Source of the DNA: Ephemerocybe angulata
Taxonomy: Eukaryota; Basidiomycota; Agaricomycetes; Agaricales; Psathyrellaceae
DNA: 64,000 nucleotides
Direction: 5' to 3'
NCBI GenBank assembly: GCA_013368325.1
Contig: JAACJK010000219.1
Span: 992,001-1,056,000, forward strand
The position numbers were made by a program, and so were the translations under genes. Below the pieces are notes generated by a model. It was not told where the DNA came from, did not search any database, and saw nothing but the letters and a program-made list of their open reading frames with translations. Positions within the stretch are counted from its first letter, which is position 1. Each line of letters begins with the position of its first letter. Positions 22,048 through 33,853 of the stretch are shown one piece after another.

Positions 22048-24041
22048 TCAGCTATACCACACAGCAAGGACTAGGTAAAATGAGTGTGAACGAACCTCTT
22101 CTGAACTCGTCTCAGACCCTCGGAGCGGCGAGATGTAAATCCCAGGCGCTGGAGCGAACGAGGATTTCGGTGCCGGTCGAACGGGTATCGGATTCTTCGA
22201 CGTCGAGGTACGACATTCTGGGGATGAGTCCTTTTTTGCTGCCATTTGAATCTGACAGAAAGGGCTGGAAGACGAACGTGCTCGGGAGGCCTCCGAGTCC
22301 GAGTCGCGTTTGCGTTCTTGCTTTGGGGCCGAAGCTGAGCTGTTTGGTTGTGGAGGAGTGTGAGGCTCGCTCTGACGTCCTCGCTGCTGTTCTGGAGTTC
22401 GTAGTTCTCGTTGTCCCATCGTTTTAGAGACCTCCTTCGCACCGTCAAATTGCGCGATAGAGGCAGTCTTGCCATGGGTAGTACCAAGCGTTGATTCGGT
22501 GCCCTTCTGCCGCCCGAGCAAGAGCGACGGGAGGATGCTCGACAGTTCGGAATAGTCGCCATCATCATCGAGCATAACGTCGTCATCAGGAATTTGGTAG
22601 ATGGGGCGTTTGGGCAGAGAAGCAGGCGGGCGAGCGGAGATGTTGTTGCGATCGAAGCGTTTCCAGTGGAAGTCTGGGCTGGTTGGTTTAAGCAGTTGGG
22701 GGTCAAAGAAACGAAGTAATGGAGAAACAGTGGGAGAGGCTGGAGCATGTAAGAGAGCAGGAGAGGGACGTAGATCGGGGGAAAGACCTGAGATGCTGTC
22801 TTTCGGAGGCGAAGGGAACGACTGTGCGATGGACGGAGCGGAAAAGGAGGAGCCTGATGAAGTGGGTTCTTGAAGCAAGGGCGACTGCAGATAAGTAGGA
22901 TACTGGGATGAATATGCAGGTACACAGGGGGAAGCCGTAGAGATCACAGAAACGAGTTCCTGTGAGTTGAGGTACTCGGGGTACGCAGATTGGCGCTGAG
23001 GTGCAAGGGGCGGTTTAACTGCGAGAGACTTCGCAGGGCCAGGAGTCCTGTACATGTGTGAAAGGTATTTTGGTTCTGGGATCTCGGGGTCGATGATGAG
23101 TTCATCATGTAGGTCTGAAAGCGGTTCCGGGAAATGGTTTGACTGAGGTGAAAGGTCAACTTCGCTGCGACGTCCACAGTTTGGTGACCAGCCGTCCAGC
23201 GGAACCATAGAGGTTTCAAAAGGTTGGTAGCTAGAGTACGGAGTCGTTTGCACTTGGGGCCACTGAGAGTCTTGTGCGACTGTCATGGTGTTATTGTGGA
23301 AGAGATGCCGTTCTTCTGGATATATTTCAACCGGGCGAGCCCAAGGTTCTTCAGACTGCATCGGCTCAGGTTCTGCAGAGGTATGCAGCGAATCTCCGCC
23401 ATAGTGAGACGCTTCTGGGGCATCAATGACACCAGCGGCATTTCCATTGTCCTCAGCGGCAGGATTGTCAACTTCGGGTTCTTCCTGCGCGTCGAACGGG
23501 TCGAAAGCGAAGATTCTATCTGGCTCCGGAGGACGTTCCTTGCGCGCCTTCGTAGACCGACGACAGCGAGAAGGCTTTTCTTTGTAGATGGGATGTTCAG
23601 TATTTGCTGGCGTAACGGGGGCAGGCTCTATGCGGGTTTGAACGGGAGCTGACTTGGCTAATTGCAACCGATGGAGAGGATGATTCTGCGGTAAACTGGC
23701 GAAGGTGTGGGAAAGCCAGTCAGGAAGCGGGCTACAATCCCTCTATTTTAGTTCAGGGCAAAGTTAGCATCTGAGTCGACAAGTCTGAGCAGAAGGTGAG
23801 TTCGGCGCCAAGCTACCTTGCCAACGCCTTTAGCCATCGAGGAAGCCTGCAAGGTCGGCGATGTCGCGGGATCGTACGATGTAGATGAGTACGGAGAGGT
23901 CACAGGAGATCCGTGCCTCCTATTTGTGAACACAGAGGACACTACAGAGCGTGATTTCTTGCTGGAGACACTGGAAGATGCTCCTTTCTGCCTCGAACGG
24001 GCGCGTTTGCTGGAGAGAGCACCGCTCATGGTCTTCACCAT
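22048..24041 (-). CDS. Serine/proline-rich disordered protein, function unknown
   Basis: I do not recognise this protein. Exon 1 (24041-23817) and exon 2 (23742-22048) join in phase across a 74-nt intron to 639 residues. The first ATG in the frame is at 24041. The N-terminus is basic (S-S-K-R-A-R-S-R-Q-K and S-S-K-K-S-R), like a nuclear localisation signal. A short ordered-looking motif follows just after the junction: C-S-P-L-P-D-W-L-S-H-T-F, then N-H-P-L-H-R-L. The middle is acidic and Pro/Ser-rich with many S-P and T-P sites, possible CDK or MAPK targets. The C-terminal 150 residues are again charged. No membrane segment or enzyme motif is seen. The final 15 or so residues may be altered if a small 3' intron exists. 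It may be a nuclear or regulatory protein (weak inference). Confidence 0.7.
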
Positions 24042-24535
24042 CTGGTCAATTTGTTCATTCTTATTGCTGAATTTCGTTCTTTTATCTAGTTTCAAAAATT
24101 GAGAGGCCTAATCAGGGAAAAGACGCGTCGATATCGCGTACTGGGGTTACTGTGGTCAGGGTCGACAGCGTCCTTTTAAGTCCTAGTGCAATGAAGAATG
24201 GGCACACGAATCACTGAGAACATACAGCTCTGAAGGTTTTAGAAAGTTGGCTTCGAGCATCTCTTCTTCGATCTCTGCGATCCGTCGTCGCTGTCCTCGC
24301 ATTGTGAATGTCCATGGAGTGGGCGAAGAGAAGAGGCGGGCAAGGGGCGCGCCGCCGATGATCGTGTGCGCATGGGCGCTGCCGAGAGTTGTTCCCACAC
24401 TTTCATAACCGTCATCCTGGGCTATGGTGCCGAACAAGAGGGTTATCGCGGTACCGGACAAGGTTGCATTTGATTTAAGCTCGCTGCATACTTCCTGGCT
24501 CCTAGCCGATGTAAGCTTGCCTTTCATCCTCCACA
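24042..24535. promoter_or_regulatory. Divergent promoter, disordered protein / gamma-glutamyltransferase
   Basis: 494 nt between divergent start codons (24041 minus, 24536 plus), so it must contain both promoters. A 117-codon minus-strand frame spans 24183-24536 and overlaps the transferase ATG; it shows no motif and is taken as chance. Confidence 0.45.
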
Positions 24536-26956
24536 ATGGACTCTCTGCATCTCGGAACCAAGGAAAAGCAAGAACTTCCCCTCCCTGTCGCCAATCCCCC
24601 TAAACCAGCCCAACGACGATGGCGAACATTGGCTCTGGTCCCGCCGGTCGTGCTCTTGGCCTGTCTCTGGGCGGCTGGCTGTCCCGTATCTTTTAACTCA
24701 TGGAGAACGGAACGCCCTGAGCCTATACCAGGTACACCGAGGAACCCAGCGTACTTGGTGAAAGCCTACAACGGCGCAGTCGCGTCGGAGAACAGGATTT
24801 GTTCGGACGTTGGGGTCCGCATACTCAAGGAAGGAGGGAATGCAGTTGACTCGGTCATTGCCACAACATTCTGCATTGGCGTCGTGAACATGTTCTCGTA
24901 CGTTGTCACATTAAAATTCGGCGTCTTGGGCCCCAGGTTTACTGTAATGAACTTGAGCCAGGTCTGGAATAGGTGGCGGCGGATTCATGACAGTCCGGCT
25001 GCCTCCTGCGGCACCGGGCGCAGCCTCGGAAGTGTATACAATCGATTTCCGAGAAACAGCGCCCGCTCTTGCCAATGAGACTATGTACAGGGACGATCCT
25101 ATGGCCTCCAGGTATGGGGGCCTGGCAGTTGGAATCCCTGGTGAATTGCGTGGATTAGAAGAAGCGCATCGCCGCTGGGCGACATTGCCCTGGGAGACTC
25201 TCGTACAGCCAAGTATTGAGATTGCGAAGGGTTGGAAGGTCGATACCGAACTCGCCAAGCGCATAACGGTCCGTTCCTCAGGTTATGTGACTCTGCGCCT
25301 CCTAAAACTTTCATTTGCAGTGGTACCCTTTCATGCTGCACAATCCTGACTGGAGCGACATATTCGCTCCGGAGGGCCGCTACCTGAAAGAAGGAGAAAT
25401 TATCAGGCGCACAAACCTGTCTACAACTCTGACTGCGATCGCCAAAGGTGGTTCCGACGCATTCTACAAGGTAGTACGATCGAAAGACAATGCCCGCCCC
25501 TTGCTGATTCATGTAGGGTCCAATTGCAGACTCTCTTTTGGAGAAGATTAGAAGGACTGGCGGCATTATGTCCCAGTCGGATTTCCTTGACTATAAAGTT
25601 AAGGTTCGACCCGCCCTAAAGGGTACGTTTAGGGGACGCAATGTCTATACCTCACACGCTCCGACATCTGGGCCAGGTGAGCTAGCTTCACCCATATGTG
25701 GACCCAAAGAGTCTTGCTGACCTTGATGCCTCAGTGCTACTCCACATGCTTAACCTAATTGAACGTTATGACCTTGAGGAACGCACCGGTCTCAACGTCC
25801 ATAGGATAGTTGAGATCATGAAGTTTGGATTTGCTGCAAGGTTTGTCCATATGCGTACATTCTAGGCTGGTCACAGCTTACCATTAGATCAGGACGAAGA
25901 TTTGCGATCCAGCCTATACCAATTCGTCGAAACGTATAGATGAGATTTCGACCAAAGATTTTGCAGGAATCATCTTCCCAAACATTACCGATGTTAGTAT
26001 TCAGTTTTATTCCCGTACTCGGATGGCTCTGACAATCGGCCGACCTCTCATAGGACAGGACCCATCCCCCGGAATACTACAATCCGGAGTTCGACGTCAA
26101 AGTCGACCATGGCACTGTAAGTAACGTTTCTATTGACAAACATTCGCGGGTACCTGAACTTGCCTCCATCGATAGAGCCATACATCTGTAGTCGACAAGT
26201 CCGGTATGGCAGTAGCACTTACTTCCACCGTCAACTTTATCTTTGGGAGCCAAATCTTGGACCCTGTGACGGGTGTCATATTGAATAATGAAATGGACGA
26301 CTTTTCGACGCCCGGCGTGCCCAATGGTTTCGGCTTGTACCCCTCGCCTTGTATGTCCACCTCTACCCCAATATGTGGACTCATGCCCAATTGACTATAT
26401 CTGTAGACAACTATCCCCAACCTGGGAAGCGCCCACTGTCATCAACGGTCCCAACTATCCTAGAACACGAGGATGGCTCATTCTACCTCGCAGTAGGCGG
26501 CTCAGGAGGCTCCCAGATCTTTCCTGCGGTATTCCAGACGCTCATAAACCTCGATTGGGGCCTCGACGCTAGCCAGGCGGTTGAATATGGCCGGCTTCAT
26601 GACCAACTGTACCCTTTAGCGACAATTGCGGACGATGTATACCCCGCACAGATTTTGGAGGATCTCCGGGAACGCGGACATAACGTAACAGGTATGTGTG
26701 CCTCTCCCCCACTATCTCAGCCCCGGTGGATGTGGGGAATTAATATTGATATGTGGCTTCTTATCTCCCGCAGTTCTGGATGTTAATCGAGTGGCGGCCG
26801 TCGTACAGCTTGTGGTACAGCAGAACGGAACTATCTACGGTAAGTCCGTTCCTTCGATTAGCCAGTCTTGTCTGTTCAACAAGCTCCTCTCTTGCTCTCC
26901 CATTGCATCTAGCCGCGAGCGATTCAAGGAAGAACGGAGTTGCGACTGGTTATTAG
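24536..26956 (+). CDS. GGT: Gamma-glutamyltransferase (glutathione hydrolase)
   Basis: An N-terminal nucleophile hydrolase that removes or transfers the gamma-glutamyl group of glutathione, usually at the vacuole or cell surface. The N-terminus is cytosolic and basic (A-Q-R-R-W-R-T). One membrane anchor follows (about 35-52: L-A-L-V-P-P-V-V-L-L-A-C-L-W-A), making it a type II protein. Family landmarks in order are N-G-A-V-A-S-E, E-G-G-N-A-V-D, I-G-G-G-G-F-M after splicing, F-R-E-T-A-P, D-H-G-T-S-H-T-S-V-V-D, and G-G-S-G-G-S-Q-I-F. The catalytic threonine that starts the small subunit after self-cleavage is the T of H-G-T (codon 26114-26116), at the very end of an exon. About ten exons are used; inner junctions are approximate. 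The last exon gives A-A-S-D-S-R-K-N-G and stops at 26956. It lies 286 nt upstream of the mannanase. Confidence 0.93.
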
Positions 26957-27242
26957 GTTCCCTGCGCTCCCATTGCCTCTCACACAGATGTATTCATGTG
27001 CAAATTACACGCGTTCTTTTCAGATACCCGCGACGCTGGCGGTGCTCGTGATAGTCGTCGAAGCTTGCGCTTGCTATGCTCGGCGGAAGGTACAGTTCCT
27101 CTACCCTCTTCTTACCAATACACGGGTGTTTCTCGCTGTTTCTCCACTACGCTGCGATAGCGAGAAACCGCCGATTGCTTGCGTGAGGTCGATATAAGTC
27201 ATGGTCTACGTCGTGAGGAAGAACCATTCCTTGCCCAGAACA

Positions 27243-29477
27243 ATGAAGTTAGCGACCAGCTTCATCACTCTTGCTGTGCTCTTGCCTATTGCGTTGGCTA
27301 CCGTGCCACTCTATGGGCAATGTGGAGGACAAGGCTACGCAGGGGAGACCGGTTAGTAGTGACATTTGCACCCTCTTTTTCGCTCTTCACTTTCCTTTTG
27401 ATTGCAGTTCTTCCCCCTCTGGAGTTGCGACGATGTGACAAGAGGGAATGGGGGCCATGCGCTAATGTACTTTGACAGTTTGTGTTTCCGGTGCCACTTG
27501 TTCTGTAATGAACGACTGGTACTATCAATGCGTGCCAGGAACGGGGACAACGACTGCAGCGCCGACGTCTACTAGCACATCCGTCACCACTACGACTACG
27601 GCTGTGCCTACCACGACGGCCACGACACCCACAAATCCCGCTGCGCCGAGCGGGTTTGTCTACACCAGTGGAACGAAGTTTATGCTCAATGGCCAAAAGT
27701 ATACTGTGGTCGGGTGAGTGATAAGACGCTTCCAAATAAGCGTTATCGCGTGTGGGGTTTTGTTTTAATGATTGACATTGTCCGCCTCTTTAGGTCAAAC
27801 TCGTACTGGGTCGGATTGACGGGTCTGAGCGATGCGGATATGAACAAGGCGTTTTCTGATATCGCGGCGGCCGGGGGTACGACAGTGCGCACATGGTGAT
27901 TGAAGATTTTCCAGACATGAGAGGGGCCGACGTGGCCGACGTGGGCGTGCGCTAACATGCTCTGTTTTCTGACTGGTGTTTCTAGGGGATTCAATGAGGT
28001 TACTTCCCCGAGTGGAAACTACTATCAGTCGTGGTCAGGAAGCACGCCTACGGTCAACACCGGTGCAAGCGGGTTGCAAAACTTTGGTGGGTTTCCATAT
28101 GTTCCATTAGAGTACTTGTGAGGAGAAGCCCTGACTTTCTAATGTAGATAGGGTCATCGAGGCAGCCAAGGCGAATGGGCTGAAGCTCATCGTTGCTTTG
28201 TAAGTTGCTATTTTACTTCCGTTGGACTTGCAGAGGTGTGCTAATTTGATTCGTGGAAAGGACCAATAACTGGTGCGTCCTTTCTCCGCCATGGAGATGG
28301 TTGAGCAGCAGATTGAATTGCTGTTGAATCTATAGGTCTGATTATGGAGGTATGGATGTGTATGTGCAACAGATTCTGGGGGCAAATCAGCCACATGACG
28401 CCTTCTACACCAATACCGATGTCAAGGTGAGTTTCATACAGTTGGATACCTTCCACGCCGCCGCCGACTTGTCTACCCCGACAGAATGCATACAAGAACT
28501 ACATCAAAGCGTTCGTCGGACGATATCTTAATGAGCCTGGTATTTTGGCATGGGAGCTGGCCAACGAACCGAGGTGCAAAGGAAGTTCTGGGTACGTACG
28601 GCTACCTACTTTTTTCTTACCGGCCCTCGATTACATCGTGTGCATGGTCCGCCACAGGAAGACAGATGATCAGTTAATTTCTGACCTCTTCTTCCTATGT
28701 TTGTGATATCTCTTAGAGCGACCTCGGGCTCGTGCAACACGGTGACTGTAACGAACTGGGCGAAGGAGATCTCGGCATATATCAAGTCTATTGACAGCAA
28801 CCATCTCGTGGCTCTGGGTGATGAGGGGTTCTATAACCTGCCTGGAAATCCATCTTACCCGTATCAGTATGTCGCCTCGTGCTACCACTCTGCCGTTTGG
28901 GAAGGCACTCGATCTAATTTGTTTCTGTGAAGGGGAAATGAGGGGATTGATTTCGACGTGAACCTGCAAATCTCGACCCTCGATTTCGGGACCTTCCATG
29001 TGAGTTACTCGGACGCGTGCTTCCTTCTACCCTGTGCTCACGTAGCCATAGTCGTACCCCAATTCTTGGGGACAGGATGGAATCGAGTTGGCTTGGGGTA
29101 CATCCTGGATTACAGACCATGCCAAATCGCAGGATCGCGTTGGCAAGCCGGTTATCCTCGAGGAATTTGGCGTCACGAACAACCAGCCCTCTGTATACAC
29201 CCAATGGCTTAACAACGTGGTTTCGTCTGGCCTCGCTGGCGACTTGATTTGGTGAGTGCAACTAGTGAATCAACTTGAATTAATTCTGAACATATCTACA
29301 GGCAAGCTGGGTCGCGCTTGTCAGTGTAAGTTTCCGTGTAGCTTCCATCTCTCCAACAGTCACTAATTACATCGCGGCAGTGGTGCAACTCACAACGATG
29401 GATACGCTGTCTATCCCGACGGAGAAGTGTACCCTGTCATCCGAACCCATGCGGCTGCTCTTAAGGCTCGCGCTTAG
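27243..29477 (+). CDS. Secreted endo-1,4-beta-mannanase (GH5) with CBM1
   Basis: An extracellular enzyme that cuts the mannan backbone of plant hemicellulose. The ATG at 27243 opens a signal peptide ([19 protein letters not shown]). The CBM1 cellulose-binding module follows (Y-G-Q-C-G-G-Q-G-Y, then C-V-S-G-A-T-C, ending Y-Y-Q-C), interrupted by an intron (27352-27478). A Thr/Ser/Pro linker comes next, then the GH5 catalytic domain from about F-V-Y-T-S-G-T-K-F. Its acid/base glutamate is in W-E-L-A-N-E-P-R-C and its nucleophile glutamate in V-I-L-E-E-F-G. W-G-F-N-E-V and H-S-Y-P are further landmarks, typical of subfamily GH5_7. About eleven short exons. GATATAAG at 27191-27198, about 50 nt before the ATG, may be a TATA element. 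Confidence 0.95.
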
Positions 29478-30019
29478 GATGTTACGGTAGTGGCTCCATT
29501 GTATGTCTATTACGATAGCGCAGTACCTTATCTACGATCTCAAAGTCAAATTTGTCTCTACCTCTGGTCAAAGCAAACTTCTAGGGACCGGCTATTATTC
29601 GGCTAATTGGCCGCTTGCACCAATGTTCTCTGGTCCGATGATGATCCTGTCGCCCCTGAGGTCTTCGTATGACGCGATGTCAGGCTCTATCATGACTTTC
29701 GTTATGCTTGGGCGTCTGAACCTCGGTGCTGACTTGCCACAGGCTTTCGACGAGCTTTCGCCAGGCGCCTCGATGGTTTGGAGTCCCTCAAGCCCACGAT
29801 CAGGGCCACCGCCGGACGCGTCGGACAAATGCCGTCAACGGCAAGGCCGTCGTTGACACGGTCCCAGCGACACGTTTCGTTGCTCCTCAGTTCTCTCTGT
29901 TTCCTCCATCCAGGATCTCTGCATCTTCTGCTTCAGGCTATGGACCGTTGCTAGACTCGACGATACCGAAGATTCCGAGCCAAATATACTTCATCAGTTG
30001 GAACCTTAAATCCCGATTA
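29478..30019. other. Interval between mannanase and signal peptide peptidase
   Basis: 542 nt that hold the mannanase 3' region and the peptidase promoter. A 117-codon open frame (29503-29856) has no recognisable motif. No gene is called. Confidence 0.5.
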
Positions 30020-33000
30020 ATGGATAGCTTCACGGCGCAGTTACGTGGGGTCGACTGGGACCTCGTCTCGTCGTACGGAGGCTTACTTTCGCTGGCCACA
30101 TTCTCGATCTATGCTGGGTCATATGGCTCTCTTCCTGTGGGTACCTTCATCTAGACTACCCGATACTCGGTCCAGCTCGAGGCCGAGCTTCGCGTTATAC
30201 CAAAAGAGAGGGTCAAGATTGACGCCCTTCATGTCCGATTCCTTGGATACAGAGCCCCAAACCAAGTGGATCTGAGAAAGATGAAGAAGACGACGAGGTC
30301 GACGACGGCGAACATATGACCTTGGGCGATGCTTACCTGTTCCCCATAGTGAGTGAGCTTTCGTAACATATGCCGTTCTAGTTGGTTAGGAAGTGCAGGA
30401 GCGGTGCAACTAAACCTTTTCCTCTCCTTCATTTTTCCCATTCCACCTCGCATTCAGATCGGCTCGTTCGCCTTGGTCGGACTGTACCTCATTGTCAAGT
30501 ACTTCGGCAAGGAGTGGATCAACTGGTTTCTTGGGTGGTACTTCTCCCTGGCCGGAGTTGGAAGCGTCTGGAAAGTGAGTGAGCGTCCATTTGCTGCCTT
30601 TCCATTCCAACACCTCCGTTGGTCGTTTTGAAGCACAGGTTTCAACCTCGGCGTCTATCTCGTAAGACCCAAAGTTGCATCTGCTTTGTCGGTCGATAAT
30701 CACGGCGTTCGCATGCTTGGTTCTTGGTGTTGACCCTCTTTTTCTAGTCTTCAATATCACTTCTCCGCTACACCCTAGGAGAACCAGTCTGGAAAAGGTT
30801 CGAGAAGTTCACGGTGATTGCAAAGAAAGGACATGCGCGTGAGTTGCCTTGACCAGAATTCTATTCCTTTCCCAATGCTTTCCTCATTCCCGCACCCCAC
30901 CGCTATTCGGGCTCTTGACTGAGTCGAGGGGGCTTCTTAATGTGCTCTTCTCTTCCTTTTAAAGACCCTCATTGACCGGAGAGCCCTATTTTCTGTTCCC
31001 CACTTTCATTCTTCACTTATTCACCTTTGCTACCCTGTCCTCGTCACTCCGTCACATCTGTCAAATGTGGTTGGATTTATGGCATTCGAAGCCTGGATGT
31101 CTAACCGATTCCAGTCATTGGCTCGAGCTCTTTCCGAATCTTTCTCGCTCTCTTTAGGTGGCTTGACCTTCTTTTGCCCGAATTGAAGGCCGCTACATTC
31201 TCTCCTTTTCATCATCTTCCTTTGATATGCGATTTGATGTTCCTGTCCAACCAATTCCCGATTCCCTGGATTGAGGCCCATCTTGTTTCCCCGTTATTTC
31301 CTGAAGCGTAGTCCTTTCGTCTCTAATCCGGGCAGTTTGTACTGACAAAATCAACTTCAATTACAGCAATCTTCTCGTTGTCTTTGAGGTCGCCCTCTTT
31401 ATTCCTGTTACCTATCTCCGTTATACCATCCGGCCTGTACCACTTCTGGACATCCACCACACGTGGAGGAGTGGGTCGGAGTGCGCTGGTAACCGATATT
31501 CTCGGCCTGTCCTTCTCGCACAATGCTCTCGCACTCCTCAAATTAGACTCGTTTAAGACTGGTTGCATCCTGCTGTCGGGACTATTCGTCTACGACATCT
31601 GGTGGGTCTTTGGCACCGAGGTGGTGAGTGAGGCAAAATTTCTCTGGACGGAACCGACTCTGATGAACTTCCTCAACTCTCTTTCATTTCCAACCGCACG
31701 GTGCATTCAAATGTGATGCTATTGGTATTCTGAACCACTATTCAAACCCACCATATGCTAAACTTACCCCGCGCCTCCATCCTGCAACCTCGGAATCCCA
31801 TGTCAATACATACGTGCGCGTATCTGACACATGTGCCACCTACACATACATATGGACGGGAGTGGACCAAGTAGATGGTGCAGGTGGCGACGAAGCTGGA
31901 CCTACCAATCAAAATACTCTGGCCCAAGTCCCTCCTGTTCTCGAGCGTGCGAGGCTTTACGATGCTCGGTCTTGGAGACATTGTCATCCCAGGTATCTTC
32001 GTCGCCCTGGCCTTGCGATACGACTATGCACGATATGCGCACAAGGTTGAGTCGGAGCAGGATCGGGGTAGCAAAGCAGAGTCCGCGGCTAGCTCGAAGG
32101 GGAAAGATGATGGAGCAACAAGCTCGAAAGGTCAGAGTCATCTGAAGCAAACGACGAAGGCATCATCAGCAACCAAATTGGACGAAGCAGCTCAAGCCCT
32201 GTTCAGACAGGCCGCACCCAAACCATATTTCTACGCTGCCTTGGGGGCGTATGTGTCGGGGTTGATGACTACGATGCTCGTGATGCACGTTTTCCATGCC
32301 GCGCAGCCCGCCCTGCTATACCTGAGGTGAGTGACGTCGCGCTTTCCTGTTCCTTGGATCTCTCCTTCCCCTCTCGCGTCGTACGCGCGTCATGGTATCT
32401 TCCCCCAGCTGTTGGGACGACCCGGTTCTGCTTTTCCGGCGACCGTCATACAGCTAGCGTGGGCGTTCCATCAGATCTGGAAGTGTGGAGGCAGAAACGC
32501 GCCGCGATATCTTTTCTCTTCCTGTCTGATTCCGCTACGGCTGCTTTTCCGTTACGTTTGTTTCTTTTTTTCGTTGGATTTGGTCCCGTTTCGAGCGCTG
32601 GTACCTGGGTGCGGCGGTGGTGCGCATGTCTGCCCGGCGATCCGAACCGCAACTTCCATATTCGAGCCATTAGATGACTGGCGTGTCCTCGTGACGCCCC
32701 CGAGTGGGATGGAACTTCCACTTGGGATGGGTGGTGCCGTACCAGATGCGACGAGGTCAGACGAGATGAATTGGCCAAAGTTGAACACGAGGTTGTTGGA
32801 GGGTCGATGAATGTATGGAACCCTTGGCCCGTTTAGTAGGTCGGTGCCCGGTGGGGGGTATGCGGCCAGACCTGGCGCTTAGGGTTTCGATCGACAGTTA
32901 ATGGAGGGGTGCTGACTTCCAAGGTTCCAAGGGAGCACGCGATGCGAATGTATGGGGAGGTGTTGGAGTTCGGAGGTTTGACGTGGAGAAGCTTGGGGTC

Positions 33001-33853
33001 TATGAAAGGTCATTCGGAGGTTCGATGAAGGATGGATGGAAGTAACTCCGAGTACTCAACTGAGCTTCCTTCCTTCAACTCATCGAGGCCTCGACCATCT
33101 ATTCCATCTTCTCTCCCCATCCAAAGCCTCGTGTGTGCATCATCGGTATTGCCGGTCCTTTGAAGTGCCCTCGAGAGGCTAGGAGGGCTTGGTCTCGAGG
33201 TGTGGTTGTCTGCCTTGGCCCCTATTCAGATGACGGGCTTTCCGTCCTCTGATCCGCGACCGACCATTCTCAAGCTCACATTCCGGAGCTCTGGGTTCAT
33301 TGATCTTCCGTTCCGAGGAAAGCTCGTTATGTACACGTCTTCGCCTTATTCTCTCGGTGATGATGGCGAGGGATCGAGATGTGTCGGCGTCGAGGGCCTG
33401 TCGGGTTATCATTCACTTGGCGAGAATGGCGTCGCGTGTCGATCGTCGCTTCGCGTGAAGTGGGGCGCAGATGATTGGCGGTGCTGTTGATACTCGAGAT
33501 ACGAAAGTGTACTACTCACCGTTCAAGCTTGTGTCCCTCACGTCCATTTCTCTTCGCACTTCTTCCTTCTAGTTTGAACCCTTATCCAACAACATAGCTA
33601 ACCGTACCCTTCCCTATCCTTTAGCCCTGCATGCATCCTGTCGTTCGCTGTAACGGCGGTGGCGAGAGGCGAATTTGCAGATGCCTGGGCGTGGAACGAC
33701 CTTCCAGAAGAGGAGGGGGAGAACGCGCAGAAGCAGAAGGGGGATGGGAATCCTTTGAAGAAGAAGGAGGGTCTTGTCGTTGACAGCGTCGGTGTGTTGA
33801 AGTCGCGAAGCACGACGCCGAAGGAGGTGAAGCATAGTGGTGGGCGGCGATAG
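30020..33853 (+). CDS. SPP: Signal peptide peptidase (presenilin-type aspartyl protease)
   Basis: An ER membrane protease that cuts leftover signal peptides and other type II membrane segments. Seven exons (30020-30136, 30253-30348, 30458-30574, 30748-30838, 31367-31623, 31875-32326, 33625-33853) join in frame to 452 residues. Both catalytic aspartates are present: L-F-V-Y-D-I-W-W and M-L-G-L-G-D-I-V-I-P. The conserved Q-P-A-L-L-Y-L lies near the C-terminus. Several membrane helices are clear, and an acidic loop (E-E-D-D-E-V-D-D-G-E) precedes L-F-P-I. The last exon supplies S-P-A-C-I-L-S-F-A-V-T-A-V-A-R-G-E-F and a charged tail ending K-H-S-G-G-R-R. It is 1.3 kb downstream of the previous exon, but phase and family sequence both fit. 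Introns of 528, 251 and 1298 nt are very long for this genome. The junction at 30136/30253 is the least certain. Confidence 0.9.
32327..33624 (+). other. Unusually long intron of the signal peptide peptidase gene
   Basis: Donor gtgagt at 32327 and acceptor ctttag ending at 33624 bound 1298 nt, about twenty times the usual intron here. It contains open frames on both strands (for example 32331-32810 plus and 33200-33490 plus) without recognised motifs, and no terminal repeats were noticed. It may simply be long, or hold an inserted element or a non-coding transcript. Confidence 0.65.

Noticed and set aside
24183..24536. 117-codon minus-strand frame between the disordered protein and gamma-glutamyltransferase
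   Set aside because: It covers the promoter and ATG of the transferase and has no motif; a chance frame is more likely.
32331..32810. 159-codon frame right after an exon of the signal peptide peptidase; also a tempting early end of that gene at 32457
   Set aside because: The exon at 33625-33853 gives the family's true C-terminal sequence in phase, so this stretch is intron.
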